Shown: positions 6,417 through 15,380, counted from the stretch's first letter. The stretch: DNA of 20,845 bases from Nitrospinae bacterium CG11_big_fil_rev_8_21_14_0_20_56_8 (GCA_002796165.1 PCWF01000050.1:638-21482); one strand, 5' to 3'. The notes: generated from the letters alone by a model not told the origin. Translations and numbers: made by a program.

Positions 6417-8816
6417 TCAGGACAGGGTGGATTCCAGCTTTTTTATTTTTTGACAAACAGTAGCATAAAATGAGGGGAAAAGCTTAAAAACCCGCTTCAT
6501 TTCCTTCCGGTTCAGGTGGATGGCGTAAACATCGCTGGTGGAGGCTTTGGCATCCGCCAACGCGGGAAGCGACTTCAACCCGGCCAACTCGCCCACGATA
6601 TCGCCATTGGTCAAATGAGCGATGGTTTTCCTACGCTTGTCCTGAACCTCCACCTGACCCGAAAGTATAATATACATATCCTTATTTCCTTCACCCAGGG
6701 AGATTATACTTTCATTCTTTTTCCAATGAACGATTTTCCCGAATGCCAGCGACGCGATCAGACTGGGATTCATGAAATCATTAAAATGATTGCGGATCTG
6801 GTAATACCCGTCCTGGATATTGGGCAGGTGGAACTTCTTGTAAAATCGTTTGGGAATCTTTAGCACGGTGAGCGCCGACCGCGCCTTGACCGTGGCGCGC
6901 CGGAGGGGATTGCTGGTGGTGATCGCCAATTCGCCGAAAAACTTGCCCCGCTCGTAGGTGGCAAACGTTTCGCCGTCAATGATGATCTCGGCGAAACCTT
7001 CCAGGATCACAAAAAAATCCTCCCCCACCTCGTTCTGGGAAAATACGATTTCGCCGGCCGGATATTGCAACACCTGGGAGTTTTTCAGGATTTTCATCAA
7101 CTCCCCTTCCTTCAGTTGCTGGAATAGAGCCATGGGGCGGATCTTTGCCACTTTCCCCACGCGGGGAAGAGATCGCCGCTCGATCAGAGTGACCGTCTGC
7201 CCTTCATACGCAAAGGTGTACCGGGAGTCAGGTTTGGGATCGTAGTGCTGGTGTACAAGAACCATGCGTTTCGCCACTTCATCGTCGAAGTGGTCCAGCG
7301 CATCCACATCCGTATGAAGAAGCCCCCCTCCGACGTCATGAATAACCAGGTCTGCATTCCAGATGAAACCCAAAAGGCTGTCCCTTCTCGACTTGGGAAA
7401 AACTCCCTGTTCATACCAGGCATTGATCTGTTCGACATTGTATTTGGTATCTCCCGAATGGCTGATCACCTTTTCCTTGCCTTTGGGATCGGCATAGGAA
7501 AGGGTGAATCGTCCCGAAGGAATCGAATGCAGGGAGTAATCGAAAGTGAAGTATGAGTTTTTCAATCCGGGAAGCTTGATGCACTTTTTAGGCTCCACCT
7601 CGATGAAATCGATGAATCCTTCGATGACCTCTCTGGGAAAACAGATGATGGCTTCCATCTTTCTCAGAAAACTTTCAAAGATGATGCGGCTGGAAATCAT
7701 CTTGATCCGCTGTCCCGAAAGAACCTGCTCCACCAATCCCGCATCGTGGTCGGAATGCACATGGGTGAGGAACAGGTAAAGGATGTCGTTTTCCGAAATC
7801 CCGTATTTCATCGCCATCTGGTTGACCTCGGAAAAGGCGTCCACCATAATTCCCCGGCCCTCAGTCCAGGCCACAAGGCAACTGTTGCGCCGTCCCGGGG
7901 AAAATCCCGAGCCCACCCCCATGAAGGTAACTCCCATGTACGGCTTGGTTATCGGCTGGATATCGGCCGGTTCCCGTCCCCGGTCGGGACGTACCATGTC
8001 GATATGGCACAGTTTCCTGTTTTTGACCTCGATGTCGAACACGGACGGTTGGACCTGCGAAACCTTGAGTTTTCTCCGCCTGTCCCGGGTCCCCTGGATA
8101 TAGACGATTCCATTGTTCCCAAAAATATGAAACCGGACGATGCTGTTGATGAACCCTTCCCGGCCTTTATCATCCACCAGGGCGAACAGATCCATTTCCT
8201 TCTTGAGTTGGGCGCAGATGATGTAATTGGAAGTAAGGATGGAATCCAGCCGCGCGATCTTCTTTTTAACCAGCCAGGCGGGCTTTCTCACATGGTCTGA
8301 AAAATATCGCTTGATGGCGATTTGAATTTCCCGATCCTCGCGGTGCTCCTTCAACAGATTATTGAACAGGTCGAACAGTTTACGGTCTGAGGCGATTTTC
8401 CCAAACCAGGCGTCAAACTGTCCCGACTCCTTCGTGTTGACGCTGTGCTTATCGGTTAATTTTCTGAGCTGGGCCTGTAGAAGGTGGGTAAATGTCGGGC
8501 CGAAAAGGGTTTCGTTTAAAATGGTTTTGAACCGCTCCATCTGCGGCCTGGAACAGTAGATGTCGATCTTCGCATTACGCGCTTTGTAAAACAGAAAGCT
8601 GTAAATGATAAACTCAAAATCGAAATTGTTCCGGCCCTTCACAAACGTTCGTATGGGGATGACATATTTCCCGGGAAGCTCTTCCTTTCTCTCCCCCAAC
8701 TCCTTGACCAGGCCGGGCGGGCACCCGAACACCACCCGGTCGAATCCTTCCACATCCAGGATCCGGAAGTTGTGGCCCTTGAGCACCCTGGAATCTGCCG
8801 CGTAGCCGGAACCCAT
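6417..8816 (-). CDS. Metallo-beta-lactamase-fold hydrolase fused to two cyclic-nucleotide-binding-like domains
   Basis: A 799-residue multidomain protein. Residues 1-~290 form a region I do not recognise, with a helical middle (GPTFTHLLQAQLRKL, residues ~106-190). Residues ~291-560 form a metallo-beta-lactamase fold: TFMGVGSGF opens it, the motif THVHSDHD (351-358) gives the metal ligands, SHSGDT (452-457) an Asp ligand, HDVGGG (493-498) a further His/Asp, and VHQHYDP (521-527) the last His. This pattern is of the RNase Z/phosphodiesterase-like type. Residues ~563-665 form a Crp-type cyclic-nucleotide-binding domain with the phosphate cassette FFGELAITTS and RRATV (626-643). Residues ~684-799 form a second one, GELAGLKSLPALADAKA, that lacks the cassette Arg. 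The gene starts by TGATG overlap with the der stop, with GAGAGG upstream. No signal peptide is seen. A cNMP-gated hydrolase is inference. Confidence 0.85.
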   Translation of the reverse strand: MGSGYAADSRVLKGHNFRILDVEGFDRVVFGCPPGLVKELGERKEELPGKYVIPIRTFVKGRNNFDFEFIIYSFLFYKARNAKIDIYCSRPQMERFKTILNETLFGPTFTHLLQAQLRKLTDKHSVNTKESGQFDAWFGKIASDRKLFDLFNNLLKEHREDREIQIAIKRYFSDHVRKPAWLVKKKIARLDSILTSNYIICAQLKKEMDLFALVDDKGREGFINSIVRFHIFGNNGIVYIQGTRDRRRKLKVSQVQPSVFDIEVKNRKLCHIDMVRPDRGREPADIQPITKPYMGVTFMGVGSGFSPGRRNSCLVAWTEGRGIMVDAFSEVNQMAMKYGISENDILYLFLTHVHSDHDAGLVEQVLSGQRIKMISSRIIFESFLRKMEAIICFPREVIEGFIDFIEVEPKKCIKLPGLKNSYFTFDYSLHSIPSGRFTLSYADPKGKEKVISHSGDTKYNVEQINAWYEQGVFPKSRRDSLLGFIWNADLVIHDVGGGLLHTDVDALDHFDDEVAKRMVLVHQHYDPKPDSRYTFAYEGQTVTLIERRSLPRVGKVAKIRPMALFQQLKEGELMKILKNSQVLQYPAGEIVFSQNEVGEDFFVILEGFAEIIIDGETFATYERGKFFGELAITTSNPLRRATVKARSALTVLKIPKRFYKKFHLPNIQDGYYQIRNHFNDFMNPSLIASLAFGKIVHWKKNESIISLGEGNKDMYIILSGQVEVQDKRRKTIAHLTNGDIVGELAGLKSLPALADAKASTSDVYAIHLNRKEMKRVFKLFPSFYATVCQKIKKLESTLS

Positions 8817-10135
8817 CAGTGCCTCTCTTTGCCGGAGAACATCAGCTTGAGAGGCGTTCCCGCAAAACCAAACGCCTTGCGCAGGCTGTTGGCCAGGTAG
8901 CGGCGATAAGAAAAGTGGATTCCCTCGGGATAATTCACAAAACAGCGGAACATCGGGGGCCGGCTCCTCACTTGGGTGGCATAAAACATTTTCAAAAATT
9001 TTCCCCGGTAACTGCTCATGGGATTTCGTTCAATGGCCTTCTGGAAAAAATCGTTCAGGGCGGGAGTGGCGATGCTCCGGGAAAATTCGGAAAAAATCTC
9101 CTCCACCTGCGTCAGCACCCGTCCCACCCCTTCGCCCGTTTTGGCGGAAACGGGAAGCACCGGGGCGAAATCCAGAAATTTCAACTTATCGTAAACCCCC
9201 TGGCGGAACATGTCGAACGAGTGACCTTCCTTTTTTCCCAAGTCCCATTTGTTGGCCAGAATCAGGCACCCTCTGCCTTTTTCGAGGGCGTAGCCCGCCA
9301 CCGTTGCATCCTGATCCGTCGCGCCCGTGGTGGCGTCGATGACCATCACGGCAATATCACACCGGTCCAGGGCCTTGAGGGCCATCACCACGCTGAATTT
9401 GTCCAGCACCAATCGCGTTTTACCCTTGCGCCGGATCCCGGCGGTATCCACGAGCAAAAATTTCCGCCCGTTAAATATAAGCGGGGTATCCACCGCGTCA
9501 CGGGTGGTGCCGGGAATCTCCGAAACGATACACCGCTCGGAATTCACCAGCCGGTTGATCAGCGAAGACTTCCCTACGTTGGGCTTGCCGATTACCGCGA
9601 CCCGAATGGTCTCCCCATCGTCTTCTTCCTCCACCGAGGGGGGGAGGAGCGTTACCAGGTCTTCCATCAATTCGGCCACGCCGGTTCCGTGCTCGGCGGA
9701 GATGGGAAACACCCGATCCACCCCCAACTGGGCGAATTCGTAGGAGTCGGCCTCATGCCGGGGGTGATCGACCTTGTTCACCGCCAAAAGAAAGGGTTTG
9801 CCCGATCTGCGGATCTGTTGAATCACTTCCCGGTCCGAAGGGGTCAACCCGGCATTCTTGTCCACGACAAACAGGATAACGTCGGCCTCCGCCCGCGCAA
9901 AAGCGGCCTGCTCCAGCACCTGGGCTTCGATCGAGGTCTTGGGATCGACATCGATCCCGCCGGTGTCAACGAGGGTAAACTGGCAACCCAAATCGTGGAC
10001 CTGCCCGTAAAGCCGGTCGCGCGTCACCCCGGGAGAATCGTTGACGATGGACGTTCTTTTCTGTGTCAGCCGGTTAAAAAGGGTAGACTTCCCCACATTG
10101 GCCCGGCCGATGATGACTACAAGAGGATAAGCCAT
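8816..10135 (-). CDS. der: GTPase Der (EngA), ribosome assembly
   Basis: A 439-residue GTPase with two tandem G domains and a C-terminal KH-like domain, which is diagnostic for Der. Domain 1 shows GRANVGKST (10-18), the VTRDR switch, DTGG (57-60) and NKVD. Domain 2 shows GKPNVGKSS, DTAGIRRKG and NKWD. The last ~95 residues (NPMSSYRGKFLKMFYATQ, then RCFVNYPEGIHFSYRRYL) are the KH-like part. It is known to act in 50S subunit maturation. The start at 10133-10135 was chosen because a GGGGGG tract lies 5-6 nt upstream; starts at 10147 and 10150 would overlap the amidase gene. Its TGA overlaps the ATG of the MBL gene by one base, so the two are probably translationally coupled. Confidence 0.97.
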   Translation of the reverse strand: MAYPLVVIIGRANVGKSTLFNRLTQKRTSIVNDSPGVTRDRLYGQVHDLGCQFTLVDTGGIDVDPKTSIEAQVLEQAAFARAEADVILFVVDKNAGLTPSDREVIQQIRRSGKPFLLAVNKVDHPRHEADSYEFAQLGVDRVFPISAEHGTGVAELMEDLVTLLPPSVEEEDDGETIRVAVIGKPNVGKSSLINRLVNSERCIVSEIPGTTRDAVDTPLIFNGRKFLLVDTAGIRRKGKTRLVLDKFSVVMALKALDRCDIAVMVIDATTGATDQDATVAGYALEKGRGCLILANKWDLGKKEGHSFDMFRQGVYDKLKFLDFAPVLPVSAKTGEGVGRVLTQVEEIFSEFSRSIATPALNDFFQKAIERNPMSSYRGKFLKMFYATQVRSRPPMFRCFVNYPEGIHFSYRRYLANSLRKAFGFAGTPLKLMFSGKERH

Positions 10136-10146
10136 TTTTCCCCCCA

Positions 10147-11997
10147 TCAAATCGTGGGGCCTTTTTCCTTTAAAAATTCGTAAATTCCCTTGCCGACCGA
10201 CTCCGCCAGCCGTTGCTGGTAATCCGCGTCTTTGAGTTTCTTCTCTTCCCCGCGGTGAGTCACAAATCCAACTTCCACCAGAATACTCGGCATGACGGTA
10301 TCGTGCAGAACCCAGAATGGCCCTTCCTTCACGCCCAGGTCTTTCACGGTTTTATAGCCTTTTCTGGCGTTCCGGAGAAGAACTTCCTGCACGGTGGCGG
10401 CCAGCCGGGCCGAATCGTTCATTTTGCTCGTGCTCAACATGTCGGCCAGAATTCGCTGGGTCGGCTCGTCCGCTACGGAATACACCAAGTCTCCGTTTTC
10501 CCGCGCCGCCGTCTCCCGGGCCTGCTCGCTGAGAGCCCGCCCGAGGTAATAGGTTTCGATTCCGTGTGCTTCCCGCCGCATCGCCGCATTGGCGTGGATG
10601 GAAACAAACAGCGCCGCCTCATTATTGTTGGCCACCGGACCCCGCTCCTTTAACGGGATGAACGTGTCGTCCCCGCGGGTCAGCATGACGCGGTAATGAT
10701 ACTGTTTTTCAAGCACGTCCTTGAGCAGGAGAGAAATCTTGAGATTCAGGTCCTTCTCCACAAGCCCGTTGGCACCTAAAGCCCCGAGATCCTTTCCCCC
10801 ATGACCGGGATCCACCACGATCAGCAGAGGTTTTTTCTGCTCGACTACGGGCGCAGGCTTAGGAGATGGGTTTTCGACCTTAGCCGGAGTTTTATCCGCC
10901 ACCGAGGCTTTTGGATCCGGTTTGGAAGGCGGTGATTTCTCCTCCAGTTTCGCCAGGGCTCCGAGGGCTGTGGGGACCGATTTTACGGCCACGGGAGCCT
11001 TCGGTTTTGCCGGTTCGGCGGCTTTGATGGCAACGGGTTTAGTCGGCTCTTTGCCGACCCCCGCCAGGGCGGCATGACCCGCCTCCCCTTTGGGTTTGGA
11101 TTGCGGTTTTTCCAGAATTTCCACCACCACCCGGGAATCATCCACCCAGGTGACCACCTTGGACGCGGCATCGGGGTTTAAATCCAGGACCAGCCTCGCG
11201 GTGTCTTCCTCGAACTGGCTGACCCGGATGGCTTTGACGAACCGGTTTTGAAACTCGAGATCGTGGAGGGAAGGATCCACCCGCGAATTCAGAAAATTGA
11301 TATAAATCCTTTCGGGTTGGCTGAGTCGGTTCTGCGAGAACTTGACCTCTCCGGAAAGGTGCGAAATGACTTGTACGGATTTCCCTTTGTCCACCCATTC
11401 CACTTTTTTAAGGAGGGTGGAGTGGGATTCCATTTTCTCATTGAGTTTCTCGGCCAGCACCTGCTTGACCCGAGGCCGGATTTCATCCAGGCGTTGTTGT
11501 GCGAGCGCCGCATGGTCCCCGGACGGATGGTCGCGGAGGATTTTTGCGAATGCCTCCGTTGCCGCCACATAATCTTTTTTCGCCGCCAGGATTTCACCGG
11601 CGCGGAACAGCGCATCGTCGCTCAACCGTTCGGGGGGGAAATCCACCACAGTTTTTTGATAATAACGAAGCGCCGCTTCCCGGTCGTCCGGTTTGCGGGA
11701 TATGTCGTAGAGCTTTTCGTAAAGCGAACCGACCGTGAAAAGGGCCTTGTACGACTCCCCGCTTTGCGGATATTTCTCATAAACGTCCAGGAACCGTTTG
11801 ATGCAGGCCATCCAGCGGTCGCGATAAGCCATCTGTGACTTGTCACCCATGAGGCGGTAATATTCTTTTTGGGACTTGGAATATAAATCCTGCGCGGAAG
11901 GTGAGGCGATGGCCGGGCCGGCGGGGAAAGCAAGGGCAAAGAAAACCCACGCCCCCAACAGGAGAATTAAAACTTTTCCTTTTATTCTTTTCGCCAT
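10147..11997 (-). CDS. N-acetylmuramoyl-L-alanine amidase with AMIN domain (AmiC-like)
   Basis: A 616-residue exported cell-wall hydrolase. Residues 1-~32 form a signal peptide (KRIKGK, hydrophobic core, IASPSAQ). Residues ~36-190 are helical with repeat-like segments (KALFTVGSLYEKLYD, DDALFRAGEILAAKKDYVAA) resembling tetratricopeptides. Residues ~197-297 are an AMIN domain, and ~300-388 a Pro/Lys/Ala-rich linker. Residues ~389-610 are amidase_3: DPGHGGKD (His399), EKDLNL (Glu414) and SIHANA (His468) as zinc ligands, and VEVGF (Glu575) as the catalytic glutamate. It cleaves the bond between MurNAc and L-Ala, typically at septa. The start is uncertain: ATG 11997 lacks a good ribosome-binding site, while ATG 12060 would add 21 residues before the signal peptide. 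A strong promoter lies at 12215-12243. Confidence 0.93.
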   Translation of the reverse strand: MAKRIKGKVLILLLGAWVFFALAFPAGPAIASPSAQDLYSKSQKEYYRLMGDKSQMAYRDRWMACIKRFLDVYEKYPQSGESYKALFTVGSLYEKLYDISRKPDDREAALRYYQKTVVDFPPERLSDDALFRAGEILAAKKDYVAATEAFAKILRDHPSGDHAALAQQRLDEIRPRVKQVLAEKLNEKMESHSTLLKKVEWVDKGKSVQVISHLSGEVKFSQNRLSQPERIYINFLNSRVDPSLHDLEFQNRFVKAIRVSQFEEDTARLVLDLNPDAASKVVTWVDDSRVVVEILEKPQSKPKGEAGHAALAGVGKEPTKPVAIKAAEPAKPKAPVAVKSVPTALGALAKLEEKSPPSKPDPKASVADKTPAKVENPSPKPAPVVEQKKPLLIVVDPGHGGKDLGALGANGLVEKDLNLKISLLLKDVLEKQYHYRVMLTRGDDTFIPLKERGPVANNNEAALFVSIHANAAMRREAHGIETYYLGRALSEQARETAARENGDLVYSVADEPTQRILADMLSTSKMNDSARLAATVQEVLLRNARKGYKTVKDLGVKEGPFWVLHDTVMPSILVEVGFVTHRGEEKKLKDADYQQRLAESVGKGIYEFLKEKGPTI

Positions 11998-12214
11998 GGC
12001 GGGTGAGATCACTTGATGCGAATATCTGAAGGGCCCATTGACTAATTCAACACATTTCATTTTCTCCATTTGCAGTCCCGTGAATCTAAAAGAACTGGAA
12101 TGGCTCGACGGGTAATTTCCAGGTTCCAATGAATTTAATTCGGTAATTTCGCCCCGAAACTAAGGCATCCCCCAAGATATTTAGGCATAAGTTATTAATT
12201 TCATTATAGTTTTA

Positions 12215-12243
12215 TTTATACCATTTTTTTAAACGGGGGTCAA
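12215..12243 (-). promoter_or_regulatory. Strong sigma70-type promoter driving amidase-der-MBL
   Basis: On the minus strand TTGACC (12243-12238) and TATAAA (12220-12215) are separated by exactly 17 bp, with an A-tract in the spacer. Each hexamer matches the consensus at about 5 of 6 positions. A second -10-like TATAAT lies at 12208-12203 without a matching -35. The predicted start site is near 12208, which leaves a leader of about 210 nt to the ATG at 11997. The rest of the gap 11998-12267 is AT-rich with no RNA gene recognised. Confidence 0.75.
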
Positions 12244-12267
12244 GAACGGCAAAACGGACCTAAAGAT

Positions 12268-12999
12268 TTACATTCCGTAGGCCAAACGTTCGGCGAAAAA
12301 GGGGGGAAGGGATTGGGTCAGAATTTTTTCCTGGGTTGGGGAATAATCGTAACCGAAACGGTAAAACTCGACCGTGCGGGCTCCCGAGTCATACACCACG
12401 AAGCTGGGCTGGGCCACTCCGTCCCGGGGTTGCCCCAGGCTTCCCACGTTGAAAATGTAACGGTGGTCCGGCTCCAATTGGACTTTCCGGGGAAAAACGT
12501 ACCCATTGATCCGACTGTTCGAGTTTTGTTCTAAAACCAGGGGCCGGTGGGAGTGTCCCAGAAAGCATACGGATGCGTTAAATGCATCGAAATTCTGTTT
12601 GCCATCGTGTTTGGAGAGCACATAATGCCACTCTTTGGGTTCAAAGGGAGAAGCGTGAACCCAGCAGATGTCGTCTTCTTCCCGAATGAGGGGAAGGGAG
12701 TTCAAATACTCCTTATTTTCGGGGGACAGCACTTTACGAGTCCAGACGCAGGACTGAACCGCATAGGGATTGAAGTCATAGGTGGGGATGCTTCCCAAAA
12801 CCGCAAGATCATGATTTCCTGCGATTCCGAGATCGACTTCTTTTCTCAGCCAATCGACGACGGGATTGGGATCGGCGCAATACCCCACCATGTCTCCCAG
12901 GCAGACCTTTTTGTCATGGTCGATGTTCCGGATAACCGCACAAAAAGCCTGCACCGCCTCCAGATTGGCGTGGACATCGGAAAAAACAAGATACTTCAT
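12268..12999 (-). CDS. Calcineurin-like metallophosphoesterase (YfcE-like)
   Basis: A 243-residue metallophosphoesterase. The five blocks of the family are visible: FSDVHAN (residues 6-12), GDMVGY (35-40), GNHD (60-63), VHASPF (~115-120) and GHSHRP (~147-152), which coordinate two metals. A beta-sandwich core follows (RYIFNVGSLGQPRDG). The second block reading GDMVGYCADPNP and the FNVGSLGQPRDG segment place it with the YfcE / YmdB-like phosphodiesterases rather than with exonucleases. The natural substrate is unknown; it could be a phosphate ester in cofactor metabolism or a nucleotide. It follows nusB by 18 bp and is the last gene of the riboflavin/nusB transcript. A promoter directly after its stop (12243) begins the next unit, but no intrinsic terminator is visible. 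Confidence 0.92.
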   Translation of the reverse strand: MKYLVFSDVHANLEAVQAFCAVIRNIDHDKKVCLGDMVGYCADPNPVVDWLRKEVDLGIAGNHDLAVLGSIPTYDFNPYAVQSCVWTRKVLSPENKEYLNSLPLIREEDDICWVHASPFEPKEWHYVLSKHDGKQNFDAFNASVCFLGHSHRPLVLEQNSNSRINGYVFPRKVQLEPDHRYIFNVGSLGQPRDGVAQPSFVVYDSGARTVEFYRFGYDYSPTQEKILTQSLPPFFAERLAYGM

Positions 13000-13017
13000 G
13001 ACTGAAGTTCATCGGCT

Positions 13018-13446
13018 TCAAACGGAGGGTTGGGCCTGTTTTTTGGGGGAGCTTTTGAATACCTGGTCCAGGACCCCATTAATGAAATCGGGGGAGTCGG
13101 CGCTCCCATATTTCTTGGCAATTTCCACCGCCTCGTTGATCGCCACCTTGGGGGGAATATTGGAGCAATACAGCAATTCCGACGTCCCCAGCCTTAAAAT
13201 ATTCCGGTCGATGACCGTCATTCGGTCGAGGCTCCAGTTGTCGCTGAACTTCTGGATCAGGGCATCGATTTCCGCCTTGCGTCGAACCACATTATACACG
13301 AGATCCCGGGTAAAGGTCTTGATCTCATCCATAGCCCCGGTTCGATCCAGAAATTCCTCCAGTTGCTCATCGAGGTCCTCCGGGTTGAACTCGGCCTGGT
13401 AAAGAAACCGCAGGGCCAATTCTCTGGATGATCGCCGTTTTCCCAT
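13018..13446 (-). CDS. nusB: Transcription antitermination factor NusB
   Basis: A 142-residue all-helical protein covering a full NusB. Residues start with the conserved ELALRFLYQAEF, which contains the basic residues of the RNA-binding surface, and carry the second hallmark NWSLDRMTVIDRNILRLGTSELLY and PKVAINEAVEIAKKYGSADSPDFINGVLD near the end. NusB binds the boxA RNA element with NusE (S10) to prevent termination in rRNA operons. It follows ribH by 17 bp, the usual arrangement of the two genes in many bacteria, so it is co-transcribed with the riboflavin genes. The metallophosphoesterase gene follows after 18 bp. Confidence 0.97.
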   Translation of the reverse strand: MGKRRSSRELALRFLYQAEFNPEDLDEQLEEFLDRTGAMDEIKTFTRDLVYNVVRRKAEIDALIQKFSDNWSLDRMTVIDRNILRLGTSELLYCSNIPPKVAINEAVEIAKKYGSADSPDFINGVLDQVFKSSPKKQAQPSV

Positions 13447-13463
13447 TTTGATTTATCTTTGGA

Positions 13464-13928
13464 TTAGATTTTTTTGAACAAATTGGCCATTTCGATGGCG
13501 GCCACGGCGGTTTCCCAACCTTTATTGCCCGATTTGCCTCCCGCCCGCTCGATGGCTTGCTCCAGGGAATCGGTGGTGAGGATCCCGAACAGAACGGGGA
13601 TACCCGCTTCCCGGGCCAGCGCACCCACACCCCGGCTCGCTTCTCCCGCCACATATTCGAAATGAGGCGTGCCTCCCCGGATGACCGCCCCCAGGCAAAT
13701 GACTGCGTCGAATTTTTGGGATGCGACCAGCCGCTTTGCGGCCATGGGAATTTCGAACGCGCCGGGGACTTTCACGATCGTGATGTTTTTCTCATCGGCT
13801 CCGTGACGTTTGAGGGCGTCCACGGCGCCGTTTTCCAGCGGGCGGGTGATAAAATCGTTGAACCGGCTTACCACAATGCCCACCTTCAGACCCTTCGCGT
13901 CGAGATGTCCTTCAATCGAGTTGACCAT
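13464..13928 (-). CDS. ribH: 6,7-dimethyl-8-ribityllumazine synthase
   Basis: A 154-residue protein with all hallmarks of lumazine synthase: VVSRFND near the start, [13 protein letters not shown] (~50-62) in the substrate pocket, [24 protein letters not shown] (~75-98) with the catalytic His in TPHFEYV, and FGILTTDS with [12 protein letters not shown] (~120-140) closing the fold. It condenses the butanone phosphate made by RibBA with the ribitylaminouracil from the RibD branch. It has no good Shine-Dalgarno before its ATG; an A/T palindrome lies just upstream (13938-13955), so translation initiation here may depend on RNA structure. It follows ribBA by 91 bp. Confidence 0.98.
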   Translation of the reverse strand: MVNSIEGHLDAKGLKVGIVVSRFNDFITRPLENGAVDALKRHGADEKNITIVKVPGAFEIPMAAKRLVASQKFDAVICLGAVIRGGTPHFEYVAGEASRGVGALAREAGIPVLFGILTTDSLEQAIERAGGKSGNKGWETAVAAIEMANLFKKI

Positions 13929-13937
13929 GTTGTCTTA

Positions 13938-14012
13938 TTAAAAAATGTTTTTTAACGATGGCCCGGGCTTTGGTTCCGCCACGCCGAAAGCGTTTCCCCT
14001 GTTCCGCCCGGG
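13938..14012 (-). promoter_or_regulatory. Structured ribBA-ribH intercistronic element
   Basis: Reading on the minus strand, CCCGGGC (14012-14006) is complementary to GCCCGGG (13968-13962) around a 37-nt interior, and this is followed by an A6/T6 palindrome (13955-13938) ending ten bases before the ribH ATG. A GC stem followed by a T-run is the layout of an attenuator, but the T-run sits within its own A/T hairpin. Function is inferred from geometry only. Confidence 0.3.
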
Positions 14013-14019
14013 TGGGATA

Positions 14020-15243
14020 TCAGGAAATGTTTTTAAACAAGTGCCCGAGCTTTTGTTGCTTGGTTTTGAGGTACTTGATGTTGTCTTTCCGCGGACTGAC
14101 CTCGATGGGAACGCGTTCGACCATCTGCAGGCCATAACCCTCAAGCCCCACGATCTTGCGGGGATTATTGGTGAGGAGCCGGATCTTTCCGAGGTTCAGT
14201 TTCCGCAAGATCTGCGCCCCGATGCCATATTCCCGCAGATCGGGTTTGAATCCCAGCGCCTCGTTCGCCTGGACGGTATCATGGCCTTCGTCCTGCAGGG
14301 CATAAGCCCGCAATTTGTTGATGATGCCGATTCCCCGGCCTTCCTGGAACAAATACAGCAGGACTCCATTTCCCTCAGCCTCGATCATCTCCAGGGATCT
14401 CTGCAGTTGTTCTCCGCAATCGCAACGAAACGAACCGAATACGTCGCCGGTCAGGCATTGCGAATGAACGCGCACCAGGGTCGGAACATCGGGGTGTATC
14501 TCCCCTTTCACCAGAGCCATGTGGATTTGATCCAGCAATATGTTTTTGAACACGACCGCGCGGAACTGTCCAAACTCGGTGGGAAGAAGGGTTGTCGCGG
14601 CTTCCTCGATCAGGGTTTCGCGCTGGAGCCGGTATTCGGCGAGGTCCTTGGTGGTGATCATTTTCAGTTGGTGCTTCTGGATGAACCGGCTCAACTGGGG
14701 AACCCGGGACATGGTGCCGTCGTCGTTCATGATCTCGCAGATCACGCCCGAGGGATCCAGACCGGCCAACCGGGCCATATCGACGGACGCCTCGGTCTGC
14801 CCCATGCGGACCAACACACCTCCATCGCGTGCGCGCAGGGGAAAGATATGCCCCGGTGACACCAGATCGTATTTGGAGGAAGCGGAATCTATCGCGACCT
14901 GGATGGTTTGCGCCCGGTCCGCGGCGGAGATTCCCGTCGTCACCCCCGAGCGTGCATCGACGGAAATGGTGAAGGGAGTGGCAAAGTGCGACTCGTTATC
15001 CTTCACCATCATGGCCAGGCCCAGTTCGTGGGTCCGCTTTTCGGTAAGAGCCAGACAAATGAGCCCCCGCCCGTGCATGGCCATGAAGTTCACGGCCTGC
15101 GGGGTCACCTTTTCCGCCGCGATCATGAGGTCTCCCTCGTTTTCGCGGTCCTCGTCATCCACAATGACGATCATGCGTCCCTGGCGAACTTCTTCAAGGG
15201 CCTCTTCTATACTGCTGAACAACTCCGGTTTTCGATTTCCCAT
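14020..15243 (-). CDS. ribBA: Bifunctional 3,4-dihydroxy-2-butanone-4-phosphate synthase / GTP cyclohydrolase II
   Basis: A 407-residue fusion. Residues ~1-205 are the RibB part: [12 protein letters not shown] (magnesium-binding acidic loop), [21 protein letters not shown], and [11 protein letters not shown]. Residues ~206-407 are the RibA part: [23 protein letters not shown], which holds the three zinc cysteines, then [12 protein letters not shown] and [14 protein letters not shown]. The RibB part makes 3,4-dihydroxy-2-butanone 4-phosphate from ribulose 5-phosphate; the RibA part opens GTP. All listed catalytic residues are present. Its ATG (15241-15243) has no obvious ribosome-binding site. 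A 137-bp gap with two adjacent hairpins separates it from ribE. Confidence 0.98.
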   Translation of the reverse strand: MGNRKPELFSSIEEALEEVRQGRMIVIVDDEDRENEGDLMIAAEKVTPQAVNFMAMHGRGLICLALTEKRTHELGLAMMVKDNESHFATPFTISVDARSGVTTGISAADRAQTIQVAIDSASSKYDLVSPGHIFPLRARDGGVLVRMGQTEASVDMARLAGLDPSGVICEIMNDDGTMSRVPQLSRFIQKHQLKMITTKDLAEYRLQRETLIEEAATTLLPTEFGQFRAVVFKNILLDQIHMALVKGEIHPDVPTLVRVHSQCLTGDVFGSFRCDCGEQLQRSLEMIEAEGNGVLLYLFQEGRGIGIINKLRAYALQDEGHDTVQANEALGFKPDLREYGIGAQILRKLNLGKIRLLTNNPRKIVGLEGYGLQMVERVPIEVSPRKDNIKYLKTKQQKLGHLFKNIS

Positions 15244-15325
15244 GATTTCGTTTTAAATTGAGTTTGCGGAGCACCTTTAGAACGGGAAAGGGCTGGAGAC
15301 CGATCCCTTGAGATCCAAGGCGGGC

Positions 15326-15360
15326 GGATGGCAGAAACACCCATCCCCCATTCAATGGGG
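15326..15360. repeat. Two adjacent perfect inverted repeats between ribE and ribBA
   Basis: GGATGG (15326-15331) pairs with CCATCC (15341-15346) around a 9-nt loop, and CCCCATT-C-AATGGGG (15346-15360) is an immediately adjoining dyad. On the minus-strand transcript these form two tandem hairpins. No T-tract follows on the minus strand, so they are not an intrinsic terminator for ribE. They may stabilise or process the mRNA. The rest of 15244-15380 shows no FMN riboswitch signature. Confidence 0.4.
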
Positions 15361-15380
15361 CTCTCCCGACAGGCCGCGGT

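Noticed and set aside
8819..10183. 454-codon open frame on the plus strand opposite der
   Set aside because: It lies exactly antisense to an intact Der and has no recognisable domain; GC-rich codon use leaves such mirror frames open.
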